From positions 1-28,358 of the forward strand of contig JBAXPW010000011.1 in assembly GCA_037132015.1 (NCBI GenBank): a stretch of 28,358 bases of DNA. The letters run 5' to 3'. The notes beneath the pieces are model-generated. The model had not been told where the DNA came from and did not search any database. It saw only the letters and a list, made by a program, of their open reading frames with translations. The position numbers and the translations under genes were made by a program. The stretch is from JBAXPW01 sp037132015 (GTDB lineage Bacteria; Patescibacteriota; Microgenomatia; UBA1406; GWC2-37-13). Below are positions 1 to 9,895 of this stretch, in pieces; the stretch's first letter is position 1, and every line of letters starts with the position of its first letter.

Positions 1-190
1 CCCGCCAGAGTTTACCCTGAGGTATCTCAGGGCGGGAATGACAAGTCTAATCGGCGGACTCCTCCATAGAGGAGAATTTCTCTTCCGACTTTCCACTTTA
101 GACTTTCCACTTTAGACTTTTGACTTCCTTTATAACTTTATAAACTTGATGAACTCTTTTCCCCTTTGCCCTTTTACTATTATACTAAAC
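1..190 (+). repeat. Intergenic hairpin repeat, copy L, possibly cut by the window edge
   Basis: The first 107 bases match the reverse complement of 15119-15225 with about 7 mismatches by eye. Structure in order: a hairpin CCCTGAG-GTAT-CTCAGGG at 15-32, closed by CCCG (1-4) and CGGG (33-36). Next a hairpin CTCCTC-CATA-GAGGAG at 59-74. Then a tail of short imperfect repeats built on ACTTTAGACTTT and ACTTTATAA (about 88-185). The tail ending, AACTCTTTTCCCCTTT, recurs at 27597-27616. No ORF lies inside. It looks like a dispersed REP- or MITE-like element. No transposase or target duplication is visible. Confidence 0.75.
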
Positions 191-207
191 CCATACGCTA
201 AATTCAG

Positions 208-1326
208 CTACAACCTTCCCGCGAACCATTCCGCAAGGGGATCAATATTAAATGAAGACCAATAATTATCACCAATTTGAAAGATAGTTGCGCCAATCAC
301 GTAGGAATCCATAGAAATTTCCTTATCGTACCAAGTTAACCATGTTTTATATTTTTCTTCATCACCTCGCGATTTCCAACCACTTGATTGTGGATTTCCT
401 GATTGATCCACACCAGCTTCAGAAATAATAAATTGAATTGACTCATATACTGGATTTATATCCATCATTATTTTATGTAACATACGATATCTCAGCGAAA
501 ACCAATACTCAACACCCACATCTGTTGTATATTCAAGAGAGTAACCATGATAACAAATCGCTCCGTTTGAAGAAATAGTTTTATCAAGCGTTTTACTAAA
601 AGCTTTCATCTTTTCTGTGATTTGAGATGGGTCTCCACCCGGATTTCCAACAGGAATACTTGCAACACATGATTTTATTTTGTATGCTCGATTTAGATCA
701 ATAAGACGAGACCAAAATGTATCGAGCCATGCGACAGACTCAACTGTTTCCCAATTTGGCGTATTTTCAACTTCGTTTGGTGTCTCAATATAGTCAAATA
801 GTTGTCTTTTTTCTCCAAGCTCTAGTAACACAGGCGCAATTACTTGTGTATGAAATGATGATGCAGAGATTACTGGATCATCTGACAGTGTGTATGGAAC
901 AGTCTTTTTTGAAATTCGCAGTATCACGATACCATCAGGTTTAAGTCGTTTATACTCCTCAACTGCGACCATCAGATTAGGTTCAAGTTGTGGATCCATA
1001 ACTTTGATAATGTTGGGTTTTGCCTGAATTATCTTTTTTGCTCCATCAGAATAATGAGTGAGAATAAAGATACCTGTTTTTGAAAATTGAGAAGAAGCTA
1101 AAGTTGGAATACTTGTTGGAATAGCGGATACTGTTGGTAAAATGATAGGGGAGAGAGTAGGAGAAACAAGAACATTTACATGAGATTTAACTTGTTCTTT
1201 TGGTGTGTTGTTTGTTAAATTGACGGGTATATACCCTCCGCCTTTGGCGGGATAAATCACAATCCAAACCGCAAAAATGACAATAAAAAAGCCTAAAAAC
1301 ACAATACCACTAAGTAATTTTTTCAT
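208..1326 (-). CDS. Membrane-anchored glycoside hydrolase-like protein (clan GH-A fold)
   Basis: A 372-residue protein with an uncleaved signal or membrane anchor at residues 4-25, a Pro/Thr/Ser-rich linker (about 53-80) and an extracellular domain (about 82-372). The domain has clan GH-A hallmarks: Asn184-Glu185 in ETPNEVEN fits the acid/base position, and Glu303 in IISEAG fits the nucleophile that follows a late beta-strand. His260 in CYHGYS fits the conserved His/Tyr neighbourhood. A C-terminal Trp-rich strand (GATIFQIGDNYW) completes the barrel. I infer an outward-facing retaining glycosidase; the substrate cannot be named and the family (GH5, GH39 or other) is unclear. It follows a 21-residue ORF with an 18-nt gap and is probably cotranscribed with it. 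Confidence 0.62.
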   Translation of the reverse strand: MKKLLSGIVFLGFFIVIFAVWIVIYPAKGGGYIPVNLTNNTPKEQVKSHVNVLVSPTLSPIILPTVSAIPTSIPTLASSQFSKTGIFILTHYSDGAKKIIQAKPNIIKVMDPQLEPNLMVAVEEYKRLKPDGIVILRISKKTVPYTLSDDPVISASSFHTQVIAPVLLELGEKRQLFDYIETPNEVENTPNWETVESVAWLDTFWSRLIDLNRAYKIKSCVASIPVGNPGGDPSQITEKMKAFSKTLDKTISSNGAICYHGYSLEYTTDVGVEYWFSLRYRMLHKIMMDINPVYESIQFIISEAGVDQSGNPQSSGWKSRGDEEKYKTWLTWYDKEISMDSYVIGATIFQIGDNYWSSFNIDPLAEWFAGRL

Positions 1327-1344
1327 GTATGATCTTATGGTTTT

Positions 1345-1410
1345 TTATTTCTTTTTGTCCTTTTTTTGTTTTTTCTTTTCCTTATTGGAATGAGTTCTAC
1401 GTTCTGCCAT
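1345..1410 (-). CDS. 21-residue lysine-rich peptide ORF upstream of the glycosidase-like gene
   Basis: This ORF reads MAERRTHSNK followed by an almost continuous Lys/Gln/Asp run (EKKKQKKDKKK), then TAA. Its ATG lies 8 nt after a TATAAT box (1419-1424), the same geometry as most starts in this window, so translation is plausible. It ends 18 nt before the start of the glycosidase-like gene. It could be a small basic peptide, a leader ORF that sets translation of the next gene, or chance. I recognise no family. Confidence 0.4.
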   Translation of the reverse strand: MAERRTHSNKEKKKQKKDKKK

Positions 1411-1418
1411 ATAAATTG

Positions 1419-1447
1419 ATTATATACTATTATTCTAAACGGGTCCA
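1419..1447 (-). promoter_or_regulatory. Promoter of the 21-residue ORF and glycosidase-like unit
   Basis: A perfect TATAAT (1419-1424 on the minus strand) follows a TGGACC hexamer (1442-1447; 4 of 6 matches to TTGACA) with a 17-bp spacer. The box ends 8 nt before the ATG, which predicts a leaderless or near-leaderless transcript. Confidence 0.55.
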
Positions 1448-1456
1448 TCAAAAAAT

Positions 1457-3925
1457 ATGAAATATAAACGATTTATAAATTATACTGATTATCTCAACAG
1501 GATAACCAAACTCCATTGGAAAATAAAAACAGGAGTAGTTTTTTTTATTCTAATTATGTTCTTTTTTATATGGACAGATCCTTCTATTCATCAAACAGGA
1601 ACAATAAAAATATATGATAAAAACAATATTCTTCTGTATGAACAAGCAGGAAACGTAGGCCGTAAACAGTATATTGAATACAAACATATTCCAAAACACG
1701 TTATTCAAGCCATAATCGCCACTGAAGATGAACGATATTATCACCATTTTGGTGTAGATATAACCTCCATAATTCGAGCGACATTCACAAATATTTCAGA
1801 AAAAAAAGTTATTTCAGGTGCGAGCACTATCACTCAACAGCTTGCACGAATTTTGATTATAAAAGATGATTGGACTACACAGTTTATCTGGATCAGAAAA
1901 ATAAAAGAGATTGTTGTTGCAATGCGAATCAATGCAACATACTCAAAAGATGAAATTCTTTCAATGTATATCAATGAAGTATATCTCGGGAACCACAACT
2001 ATGGATTTCAAACTGCATCGCATTATTATTTTAATAAAGATGCGTCAAAACTTTCTCTCGCTGAAAGTGCATATTTAACGGGAATGATATCCTCTCCTGC
2101 TTTATACGATCCGTATTCAAAAAAAGAAAATGGAGTTGTACGTTCTCAATCGGTACTTCATCACATGAGAGAGCAACAATTTATAACAGCAGAACAGGAA
2201 CAAAATGCATTAAAAGAAAAACTTATATTTAATGATCCTCAGTATGAGATAAAAGCTCCCCATTTTGTCGATTATATTCTTGAGGAACTGCGAAGACTTA
2301 CGTTACCAAATGAAAATGTATCTGTACACACAACTCTTGATCTTAATCTATACAACACAGGACTTCAGATGAGTCGTGATTGGATACACAAACTTAAAGA
2401 AGCACACAATGTTTCGAATGCATCAATTATCATACTTGATAATAAGACGGGTGCAATATTAAATATGCAAGGAGGAATACATTATTTTGATACCAAAAAT
2501 GGTGGACAAGTCAATGTTACGACAGCACTTCGTCAACCCGGATCAGCTATAAAAACAATAACCTATGCTACGGCGCTCCTAAAAGGATTTTCACCAGCAA
2601 CATTGCTATATGACATAAAAAAACCTTTTTTAACCTCATCTCAAAAAGGATTTATTCCAAACAATTATGGAGATGTCTATCATGGACCTGTCCTTGTACG
2701 AGAAGCTCTTGCTTCATCATATAATATGTCTGCAGTAGAGATGCTTGAAAAAGTTAGCATGGAATCGTTTCTTGACACTGCGTATAAACTAGGAATTCGT
2801 TCATATACACGTGATAAATCTTATGATTTTGCAATTACGTTAGGAGCAAATGAAGTTACGCTCTTAGAATTAAGTAACGCTTATGCCACCCTCGCTCGAA
2901 GTGGAACATTTATCGATTCATTTTCTATCTCTTCAATCACAGATGCCAAAGGAAAAGAATTATATAAACATACCATTCAAAAACAAGAACAAGTGCTGAG
3001 TGAAAAAAGTGCTCAAGTTTCATATCTCATCACAGATATTTTAAGTGATCCAATCGCTCGAATGCCCGGATTTGGAGAAAAAAATTCACTTTCACTTTCT
3101 CGCCCTGTAGCAGTCAAAACAGGTACGACCACCGATTGGCACGATATCTGGACTATCGGATATACACCTTCTTATACTGTTGGCGTGTGGATGGGAAATA
3201 CCAACAACGAAGAAATGAGAGACATCACCAGTTCTCAAGGTTCAGCTCCTCTATGGAATGAATTATTTGAGGAGCTTCTCAAAGGCACTCCTGAAGAACA
3301 GTTTGCACGCCCTTCAGGAATTGTAGAAAAACAAATATGTAAATTAAATGGATCTCCAAATGAGCCTCTCTGTCCTGCAAAAAAGATGGAATTGTTCATC
3401 TCTGGAACCGAACCAAAGCAAACAAAACCACTATATAAAAATATTGCAATTGATACGCGAAATAACCTCTTAGCAACTCAAACCTGTCCCGAACAATATA
3501 TCAATAGACGAATAATGATCGATTATCCTTCTGAAGTATATAGTTGGGCAAAAACGAAAGGAAAAGAAACAATTCCCACAGAATACTCACCATTATGTTC
3601 ATTATTAAATACAAATCAAAAAAGAATAGATACATCAAACCATGATTTTATAGAGATAACAAATCCAAAACATAAGAGCACCTTTCAATCGGCGCCACTC
3701 TTGATAAAAAATCAAGGAATAGTATTTGAAGCAAACACATCATCTCAGATTCAAAAAATTGAGTGGTTTGTCGATAATACGAAATGGAAAAGTAACAATG
3801 AGAGACCATTTTCCGTTATTTTTCCATTGCAAAAAGGTAGTCATATAGTATATGCTAAGGGTGTAACACGTGAAAATATAGAAGTGTCCTCACAACATGT
3901 GTCCTTTACAATAGTAGATTTTTAA
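1457..3925 (+). CDS. pbpC: Penicillin-binding protein 1C (bifunctional glycosyltransferase/transpeptidase)
   Basis: An 822-residue class A PBP that polymerises lipid II and cross-links peptidoglycan outside the membrane. Order: membrane anchor (26-40), GT51 glycosyltransferase (about 60-235), transpeptidase (about 320-610), and a C-terminal domain (about 735-822) resembling BiPBP_C. GT51 motifs include TEDERYYHH, with likely catalytic Glu90, then GASTITQQLAR and an EILSMYINEVYLG stretch. Transpeptidase motifs are intact: Ser363-A-I-Lys366 (SxxK), Ser421-Y-Asn423 (SxN) and Lys554-TGT. The C-terminal domain and the alpha-2-macroglobulin gene 6 nt downstream match the PBP1C class (pbpC-yfhM pairing in Proteobacteria). 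No Shine-Dalgarno is visible; the start was chosen as the first ATG in a continuous frame before the anchor. Confidence 0.93.
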   Translation: MKYKRFINYTDYLNRITKLHWKIKTGVVFFILIMFFFIWTDPSIHQTGTIKIYDKNNILLYEQAGNVGRKQYIEYKHIPKHVIQAIIATEDERYYHHFGVDITSIIRATFTNISEKKVISGASTITQQLARILIIKDDWTTQFIWIRKIKEIVVAMRINATYSKDEILSMYINEVYLGNHNYGFQTASHYYFNKDASKLSLAESAYLTGMISSPALYDPYSKKENGVVRSQSVLHHMREQQFITAEQEQNALKEKLIFNDPQYEIKAPHFVDYILEELRRLTLPNENVSVHTTLDLNLYNTGLQMSRDWIHKLKEAHNVSNASIIILDNKTGAILNMQGGIHYFDTKNGGQVNVTTALRQPGSAIKTITYATALLKGFSPATLLYDIKKPFLTSSQKGFIPNNYGDVYHGPVLVREALASSYNMSAVEMLEKVSMESFLDTAYKLGIRSYTRDKSYDFAITLGANEVTLLELSNAYATLARSGTFIDSFSISSITDAKGKELYKHTIQKQEQVLSEKSAQVSYLITDILSDPIARMPGFGEKNSLSLSRPVAVKTGTTTDWHDIWTIGYTPSYTVGVWMGNTNNEEMRDITSSQGSAPLWNELFEELLKGTPEEQFARPSGIVEKQICKLNGSPNEPLCPAKKMELFISGTEPKQTKPLYKNIAIDTRNNLLATQTCPEQYINRRIMIDYPSEVYSWAKTKGKETIPTEYSPLCSLLNTNQKRIDTSNHDFIEITNPKHKSTFQSAPLLIKNQGIVFEANTSSQIQKIEWFVDNTKWKSNNERPFSVIFPLQKGSHIVYAKGVTRENIEVSSQHVSFTIVDF

Positions 3926-3931
3926 TTATTT

Positions 3932-6900
3932 ATGAAGCCGTTTCTTCAAAAAATTATTCTTTGGAAAAATATAATTCTTCAAAAAATCACACCATTTTTT
4001 ATACAATATAAAAAAAAGCGATTGATATTCAAAATAGCTCCTCTTGCTATAGTAATCATATGTTATGGCTTATTAACAGCTTATGCATCAATTATTCCCT
4101 TGTTTGATGCTCCACAAATTATTTCTATCTATCCAACTCAAAAAAGTAGAGATATCCAGCTTGATACAACAATAGAAATAACATTTGATAGAACTATCAA
4201 ATCTCAAAGTTCTCAGCTTTTTTTTATTACTCCTGATATCAAGGGGACATTTTCATGGAAGAATCAAAAATCATTTACCTTTAAACCTGCAAAGGGGTTT
4301 ACCCGAGGACAAACATATACTTTTGGTTTCAAGTCTCAGGTTCTTTCGACATTTAACACATCTTCAAAAGAAACATACTCATACACCTTTGAAACAGTAG
4401 GAATACCTCATGTTGTGTTTAAAGCTCCAGAAAACGAAGCACCTGAAGGTAAAACTCCAATCACAGTCGTATTTAATCAGCCAATGATTTCATTATCTAC
4501 AATTGAAAATGAAGCCGAAATAAAACCTATTCTGGAAATTTCACCCAAAATTATCGGAACAGGACGTTGGCTTGGAACATATGCCTATCAATTTACACCA
4601 ACAGAAAATTATTCACCTGCAACGACATATACCGTTTCACTCGCACAAAATCTAAAATCTCTAGATGGATATGCACTTGATGAAAAACTGAATTGGATTT
4701 TTTCGAGTGAACGACCCCATGTACTCAATACATTACCACGTGCAGATTATAGCGGAAAACAAATTGATCCTGATGAAAGTATATCGGCACAACTCAATCT
4801 TCCTCCTGATCCTGCACAAAATCTACAAGACTATTTTATTGTCGTTAATTCAGTTACTCAAGAACAAGTCAAAGGAACGTTTTTTGTTAAAAATAACACA
4901 ATAGAGTTTCTACCTAATACAAATTGGCCTCGTAATTCATACTTTAAGGCAACTATAAAAAAAGGGTATAAAACCGCACGTGGACCCAATCCACTTGAGG
5001 ATGATTATACATGGTCCTTTAAGTCGATTCCTAATCTACAAGTTGAACAAACATCTCCAAAAAATGCCGACTCGTATGCTGAAAATATGCGTGATATATC
5101 AGTGAGTTTTAATCTACCGTTAAAAGAATCTTCTCTTGAAAACAATATTATTATTGATCCACCGCTTGAAAGAAAATCGAATGAACCATTATTTGAATGT
5201 TCAGATCCTACTTATTGTAGTTACGTTAAAATATTTGGCAAACTCAAACGTGATACACAATATCGCGTAACAATAAAACAAGGTATTTTAGATAACCATA
5301 ATGGGACACTTCTATCTGACTATACCTCTCAATTTACAACAGGACCTATTCAAAAACATATTTCTTTTTCACCTTCAGATTTGCAGGTGGTGATGACAAA
5401 TCAATATACTCCTCAAGAAGTATTTATTCGAACAATGAATGTTTCAAACATCACTTATTCTCTTCAAAGTATTTCACAAAAAGACTTTATTGACGGAGAA
5501 AATACAACTTTAAAATCTAATTGGGATTCCTATAAACCAACACAAAGCGCTCTTATTCGTACATGGAATGACACAATTACTCCTATATCTGATGAATATG
5601 TACGCAACTCAACCTTACTTCAAGACCAAAATGGAAAAAGTCTACCTTCAGGATATTATTTTTTTCAAGCAACCGCCACAGGAGGCGAATCAATTAAAAT
5701 AGTTTTGTTAGTTACCAAAACCACTCTCACTCTCAAGTATGCAAAAGATCAACTTCTGGTCTGGGCGACCGATCAAGCATCGGGAAAACCAATCAAAGAC
5801 ATGCAACTCACTATCACTGACACTTCAGGTTCAGAGCTCTCCAAAGGAACAACTAATGCAGATGGTGTTTCTAAAATAAGTGGGTTACCTCGAGTAAGTG
5901 ATTATCAAAATAATCTCTATGTAATAGGAAAACGTCAAGATGATATTTCAATAGCATCAACACGGTGGAATAATGGAATTGGAAATTATGCTTTTGGTCT
6001 CAATTATTATTATAATAATCACAATGAAGTGGATTATCCCATCTACCTAGTATTTGATAGACCCTTATATCGCCCCGGACACAAAGTATATTACAAAGGT
6101 ATTCTTCGCAAAGATACTGATGGCGCTTTTGAAACTGTTTCAAATAGCGAAGAAGTTGAACTGATCGTCAGTGATACTCAAAATAAGGAAATATATCGTG
6201 ATAAAAAGAAGCTGAATAGTTTTGGAACTTTTTCTGGTGATTTTACTCTTTCTTCTGGAGCTTCTACAGGCACGTATTATCTAAAAGCAAAATATGTGAA
6301 GGAAGGAACATTCTATAACGAACAATTTCAAGTCGAAGAATATAAACGACCAGATTATAAAGTAATGATAAAACCAACTAAAAATAATTTTGTGCGAGGA
6401 GAAAATGTGCAATTTAATATCAATGCGTCATATTATTTTGGAGCGCCTATCAAAAATGCGGAGGCATTCTATCAAGTAAAATCAGAAGACTATACCATAA
6501 CATGGGATGAACATCCAGAGTATGAATTTGGAAATCCCGATTCATATTGGTATCGTCCATGGTCAAAAAAATCATCGGGATCTGACAATAGCATAAAAGA
6601 GGATACAGTACAACTAAATGGTAAGGGTAATGCTGATCTATCAATCCCTATCGATATGTCTCAAGCTACAGGCTCAAAACGAATTATGGTTGATACTGCC
6701 GTAACTGATATTAACAATCAAACGGTTGGCGCTTCAGAGATAATGTATTTTCACAAAAGTAATGTATTTGTTGGAATAAAGCCTCATGAATATGTTGGAT
6801 ATATGAAAAAAGATACACAGATTGATATTGCCACACTTTCACCACAAAAAACACGTGTTGGAAATAAACAAGTCTCTATCGATGTTAAAAAAATTGACTG

Positions 6901-9865
6901 GGTTTCAACTCGAGAAGAAAATGATGAAAATGGCGGATTTTATTATCGCAACAAACAAATTGAAAATTTTGTAACATCAATAAATGCAAAAACAAACGAA
7001 AATGGAGAAGGAAATGCTACTTTTATTCCCGAAACAGGGGGCACTTATAAAGTTATTGCCACGGTAGCAGATGATAATGGAAACACCTCTACAAGTAGCA
7101 CATATCTTTGGATAGTAGGAAACGAATTTGCAAGTTCACGAGAAAACCATGATCGTATTCAATTAATAACTGATAAATATGAATACAAGGTAGGGGATAC
7201 TGCTGAATTATTTATAAGCACTCCCTTTGGAAAAGATATTGCAAAAACTCTCATCACCTATGAACGAGGAACTGTTCTTGACTATAAAGTAATAGATATA
7301 AATGAAGATAAGCCCACCTATTCTATACCTATAAACACACAATTCGTTCCCAATATGTTTGTTGGCGCAGTTTTGGTACGAGGAAGTGCTGATCCAAAAA
7401 TGCCACCAGAATTTAAGATGGGTTATACAGAAGTTAGAGTAATTGATAAAACAAAAAAATTAAATGTAGAAATCTCAACAGATAAAGAAACATATAGTCC
7501 TCGTGATAAAGTTTCAACACATATCAAAGTACGGGATGAAAAAGGAAATCCTGTTCAAGCTGAGTTATCTTTATCTTTAGTAGATCGTGCCCTGCTAGAC
7601 CTATCATCAATTACCTATACTCACCCTTACGATTTCTTTTTTACACCAAAAGGTCTGGGAGTAAATACTGCTCAAAATCTCACTTTTTCCTTAAATCGAA
7701 TAAACGTAAATGTTAACTCAGGTTCAAAAGGTGGAGATGGAGACACTACAAGCTCGCTGAGCACAAAAAGAAAATTTTTCCCTGAAACAGATTATTGGTC
7801 TGCACATCTTGTAACAAATCAAAATGGTGAGGCAGTTATCGAAATTCCACTTGCCGATAATCTTACAACGTGGAAATTTACCGCTGTTGCAAATTCAAAA
7901 AAAGATGCATTTGGCACTGGGACTCATGAAATAATGGCGTCAAAAGAAGTTCTCATACGGCCACTTGTACCACGATTTCTTGCAACAGGCGATACCTCAT
8001 CAATTGGAGGAATAGTGATGAACCAATCAAACAAAGATCTTACAATGACTATGCAGATTAGCACAACAGGCGTACAACTTACAGACTCTGAATCAAAATC
8101 TTTCACTTTAAAAAACGGGGAACAGCAAACAATTTCATGGAACGTAGTTGCAACAGATACAACCACTTCTCTCATACGTCTTTTTGTAAAAAATATTGAA
8201 GGAAAAATTCTTGATGACGTTGAAGTTACTATACCGATCGTAACATATCATACTCCTGAAGTTGTTGCATCAGCAGGAGAAGTAAAGACCGAACAAGCAG
8301 AAAAAATTTTTATACCTCAAGGAATTGATAAAAAACAAGGACGTGTAGAATTAAACCTAAGCAAGTCTCTCCTTGGAAGCACACTAAATGGATTGTCATA
8401 TCTCTCATCGTATCCGTATGGATGTAGTGAACAAATAACAAGTAAATTATCTCCTTCTATTTCACTTTATACATTTATGAAACAGAGCGGAGTTTCAAAT
8501 TTTGGAAATCATACTAAGGAAGAGTTGACTGGTCTTATTCAAGTTGGTGTGCAAAAATTACAATCTATGCAACACTCAAGTGGAGGTTGGGCATGGTGGA
8601 CCGAAGCCAAAGAGGCAAATCCATTTTTAAGTGCGTATGTTTATGATGTACTTTCAGAAGCAAAAGCCCAAAACTTTGGCGTATCAGATCAAACACTTCT
8701 TCGAGCAAAGGCATATTTGACAAATCAATTAGGATATACGACAAACGAATCATTTGAAGAGCTTAGTTATATAATCTATACGCTACGAAATGATTCGTCC
8801 GTATCGATTGATAGTTATCTTAATTTATTATATGACAATCGTATGCATCTTTCCTTAGAAGGAAAAGCCTATCTTGCAATAAGTATGTCAAAAATCGGAA
8901 ATCACAATAATCAACTTGATAATATAAAATCCGAATTGTATGCGGTGATGAAAAAAACATCAACGGGTATCCATTGGGAAAATCCTACAGAAACCTATTC
9001 ATATATGGGAGATAGTTCTACGACAACTGCATCAATACTAAAAGCATTATTATATATTGATCAAAATAATCCTCTTTTATCAGAGATTGCACGATATATA
9101 CAAACAAGTTTGCAAAAACAATACTCATATACAACTCGCTCCGTTTCAAGTATGATCAATACGCTTGTACTTTATTCTCAACTAAAAGGTGATTTGAATA
9201 GTTCATACACTGCCAAAACATATATCAATTCTTCCAAATGGGAAACTATAGACATACGTCAACAAGATGTTTTAAAAACTATTTCTTTACAAAAACCAAT
9301 TGCATCACTAAAAATTGGAAATCAGAACACAATAAAAATAGCAAAATCAGGTCAGGGAGTTCTCTATTACAACCTTCTGTTTAAGTATTTCTTACCATAT
9401 GCAGATATTAAACCTGTCGATCGAGGATTTACTGTGATGAGAACCTATGAAAATACTGATGGAAGTATTCTAGATAAAACAACTATAAAAGCAGGCGACA
9501 TGTTTAGAGTGAGATTAACAGTGGTATCACCAGAATCTCACAACTATGTGTTGCTAGAAGATAAATTGCCGGGCGGTTTTGAAGCAGTTAATGAAAATCT
9601 TAACGGTACTTCAAACGCAACACCATCAGATAAAAATTTAAAGAAAAGTGGTGTGTATGAATTGTACTTTACTCGTAAAGAATATCATGATGATAGAGTA
9701 GCATATTTTGTAGATTCACTCGCACGAGGAGTCTATGAGGTCTCATATCTTATCCGTGCAACAACTCCGGGAAAATATCATCATCCACCTACTCAAATAT
9801 CTGAGATATACATGCCCGATATCTTCGGACACACTGAGGGGGGATGGATTGAGATAAAGGAATAA
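3932..9865 (+). CDS. Bacterial alpha-2-macroglobulin, membrane-anchored, thioester type
   Basis: A 1977-residue protease trap. An N-terminal membrane segment (about 33-56) replaces the lipobox seen in Proteobacterial YfhM. Next come about four Big_5/Ig-like repeats (about 58-470), macroglobulin domains including an MG2-like stretch near 700-790 (LVFDRPLYRPGHKVYYKG), and a low-complexity Ser/Gly/Asp/Thr bait-like segment near 1260-1280. An A2M domain (FFPETDYWS...TWKFTA) follows. The thioester domain carries YPYGCSEQ, with Cys1498 and Gln1501 as the thioester pair, and GGWAWW. A C-terminal MG10-like domain begins near 1822. Family knowledge: protease cleavage of the bait exposes the thioester, which then captures the attacker. 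Coupling to pbpC suggests protection of the envelope during peptidoglycan repair. It is longer than the roughly 1650-residue E. coli homologue. Confidence 0.92.
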   Translation: MKPFLQKIILWKNIILQKITPFFIQYKKKRLIFKIAPLAIVIICYGLLTAYASIIPLFDAPQIISIYPTQKSRDIQLDTTIEITFDRTIKSQSSQLFFITPDIKGTFSWKNQKSFTFKPAKGFTRGQTYTFGFKSQVLSTFNTSSKETYSYTFETVGIPHVVFKAPENEAPEGKTPITVVFNQPMISLSTIENEAEIKPILEISPKIIGTGRWLGTYAYQFTPTENYSPATTYTVSLAQNLKSLDGYALDEKLNWIFSSERPHVLNTLPRADYSGKQIDPDESISAQLNLPPDPAQNLQDYFIVVNSVTQEQVKGTFFVKNNTIEFLPNTNWPRNSYFKATIKKGYKTARGPNPLEDDYTWSFKSIPNLQVEQTSPKNADSYAENMRDISVSFNLPLKESSLENNIIIDPPLERKSNEPLFECSDPTYCSYVKIFGKLKRDTQYRVTIKQGILDNHNGTLLSDYTSQFTTGPIQKHISFSPSDLQVVMTNQYTPQEVFIRTMNVSNITYSLQSISQKDFIDGENTTLKSNWDSYKPTQSALIRTWNDTITPISDEYVRNSTLLQDQNGKSLPSGYYFFQATATGGESIKIVLLVTKTTLTLKYAKDQLLVWATDQASGKPIKDMQLTITDTSGSELSKGTTNADGVSKISGLPRVSDYQNNLYVIGKRQDDISIASTRWNNGIGNYAFGLNYYYNNHNEVDYPIYLVFDRPLYRPGHKVYYKGILRKDTDGAFETVSNSEEVELIVSDTQNKEIYRDKKKLNSFGTFSGDFTLSSGASTGTYYLKAKYVKEGTFYNEQFQVEEYKRPDYKVMIKPTKNNFVRGENVQFNINASYYFGAPIKNAEAFYQVKSEDYTITWDEHPEYEFGNPDSYWYRPWSKKSSGSDNSIKEDTVQLNGKGNADLSIPIDMSQATGSKRIMVDTAVTDINNQTVGASEIMYFHKSNVFVGIKPHEYVGYMKKDTQIDIATLSPQKTRVGNKQVSIDVKKIDWVSTREENDENGGFYYRNKQIENFVTSINAKTNENGEGNATFIPETGGTYKVIATVADDNGNTSTSSTYLWIVGNEFASSRENHDRIQLITDKYEYKVGDTAELFISTPFGKDIAKTLITYERGTVLDYKVIDINEDKPTYSIPINTQFVPNMFVGAVLVRGSADPKMPPEFKMGYTEVRVIDKTKKLNVEISTDKETYSPRDKVSTHIKVRDEKGNPVQAELSLSLVDRALLDLSSITYTHPYDFFFTPKGLGVNTAQNLTFSLNRINVNVNSGSKGGDGDTTSSLSTKRKFFPETDYWSAHLVTNQNGEAVIEIPLADNLTTWKFTAVANSKKDAFGTGTHEIMASKEVLIRPLVPRFLATGDTSSIGGIVMNQSNKDLTMTMQISTTGVQLTDSESKSFTLKNGEQQTISWNVVATDTTTSLIRLFVKNIEGKILDDVEVTIPIVTYHTPEVVASAGEVKTEQAEKIFIPQGIDKKQGRVELNLSKSLLGSTLNGLSYLSSYPYGCSEQITSKLSPSISLYTFMKQSGVSNFGNHTKEELTGLIQVGVQKLQSMQHSSGGWAWWTEAKEANPFLSAYVYDVLSEAKAQNFGVSDQTLLRAKAYLTNQLGYTTNESFEELSYIIYTLRNDSSVSIDSYLNLLYDNRMHLSLEGKAYLAISMSKIGNHNNQLDNIKSELYAVMKKTSTGIHWENPTETYSYMGDSSTTTASILKALLYIDQNNPLLSEIARYIQTSLQKQYSYTTRSVSSMINTLVLYSQLKGDLNSSYTAKTYINSSKWETIDIRQQDVLKTISLQKPIASLKIGNQNTIKIAKSGQGVLYYNLLFKYFLPYADIKPVDRGFTVMRTYENTDGSILDKTTIKAGDMFRVRLTVVSPESHNYVLLEDKLPGGFEAVNENLNGTSNATPSDKNLKKSGVYELYFTRKEYHDDRVAYFVDSLARGVYEVSYLIRATTPGKYHHPPTQISEIYMPDIFGHTEGGWIEIKE

Positions 9866-9895
9866 TATGCAATTTTTTTAAACCGTAATCTAATA

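Noticed and set aside
88..185. A CRISPR array in the ACTTTAGACTTT repeats
   Set aside because: Units are about 7-12 nt, imperfect and lack unique spacers; no cas genes are present.
7924..8175. Reverse-strand open frames inside the macroglobulin, pbpC and FecR genes
   Set aside because: They lie wholly in well-supported genes on the other strand, have no promoter in the usual place and no recognisable domains.
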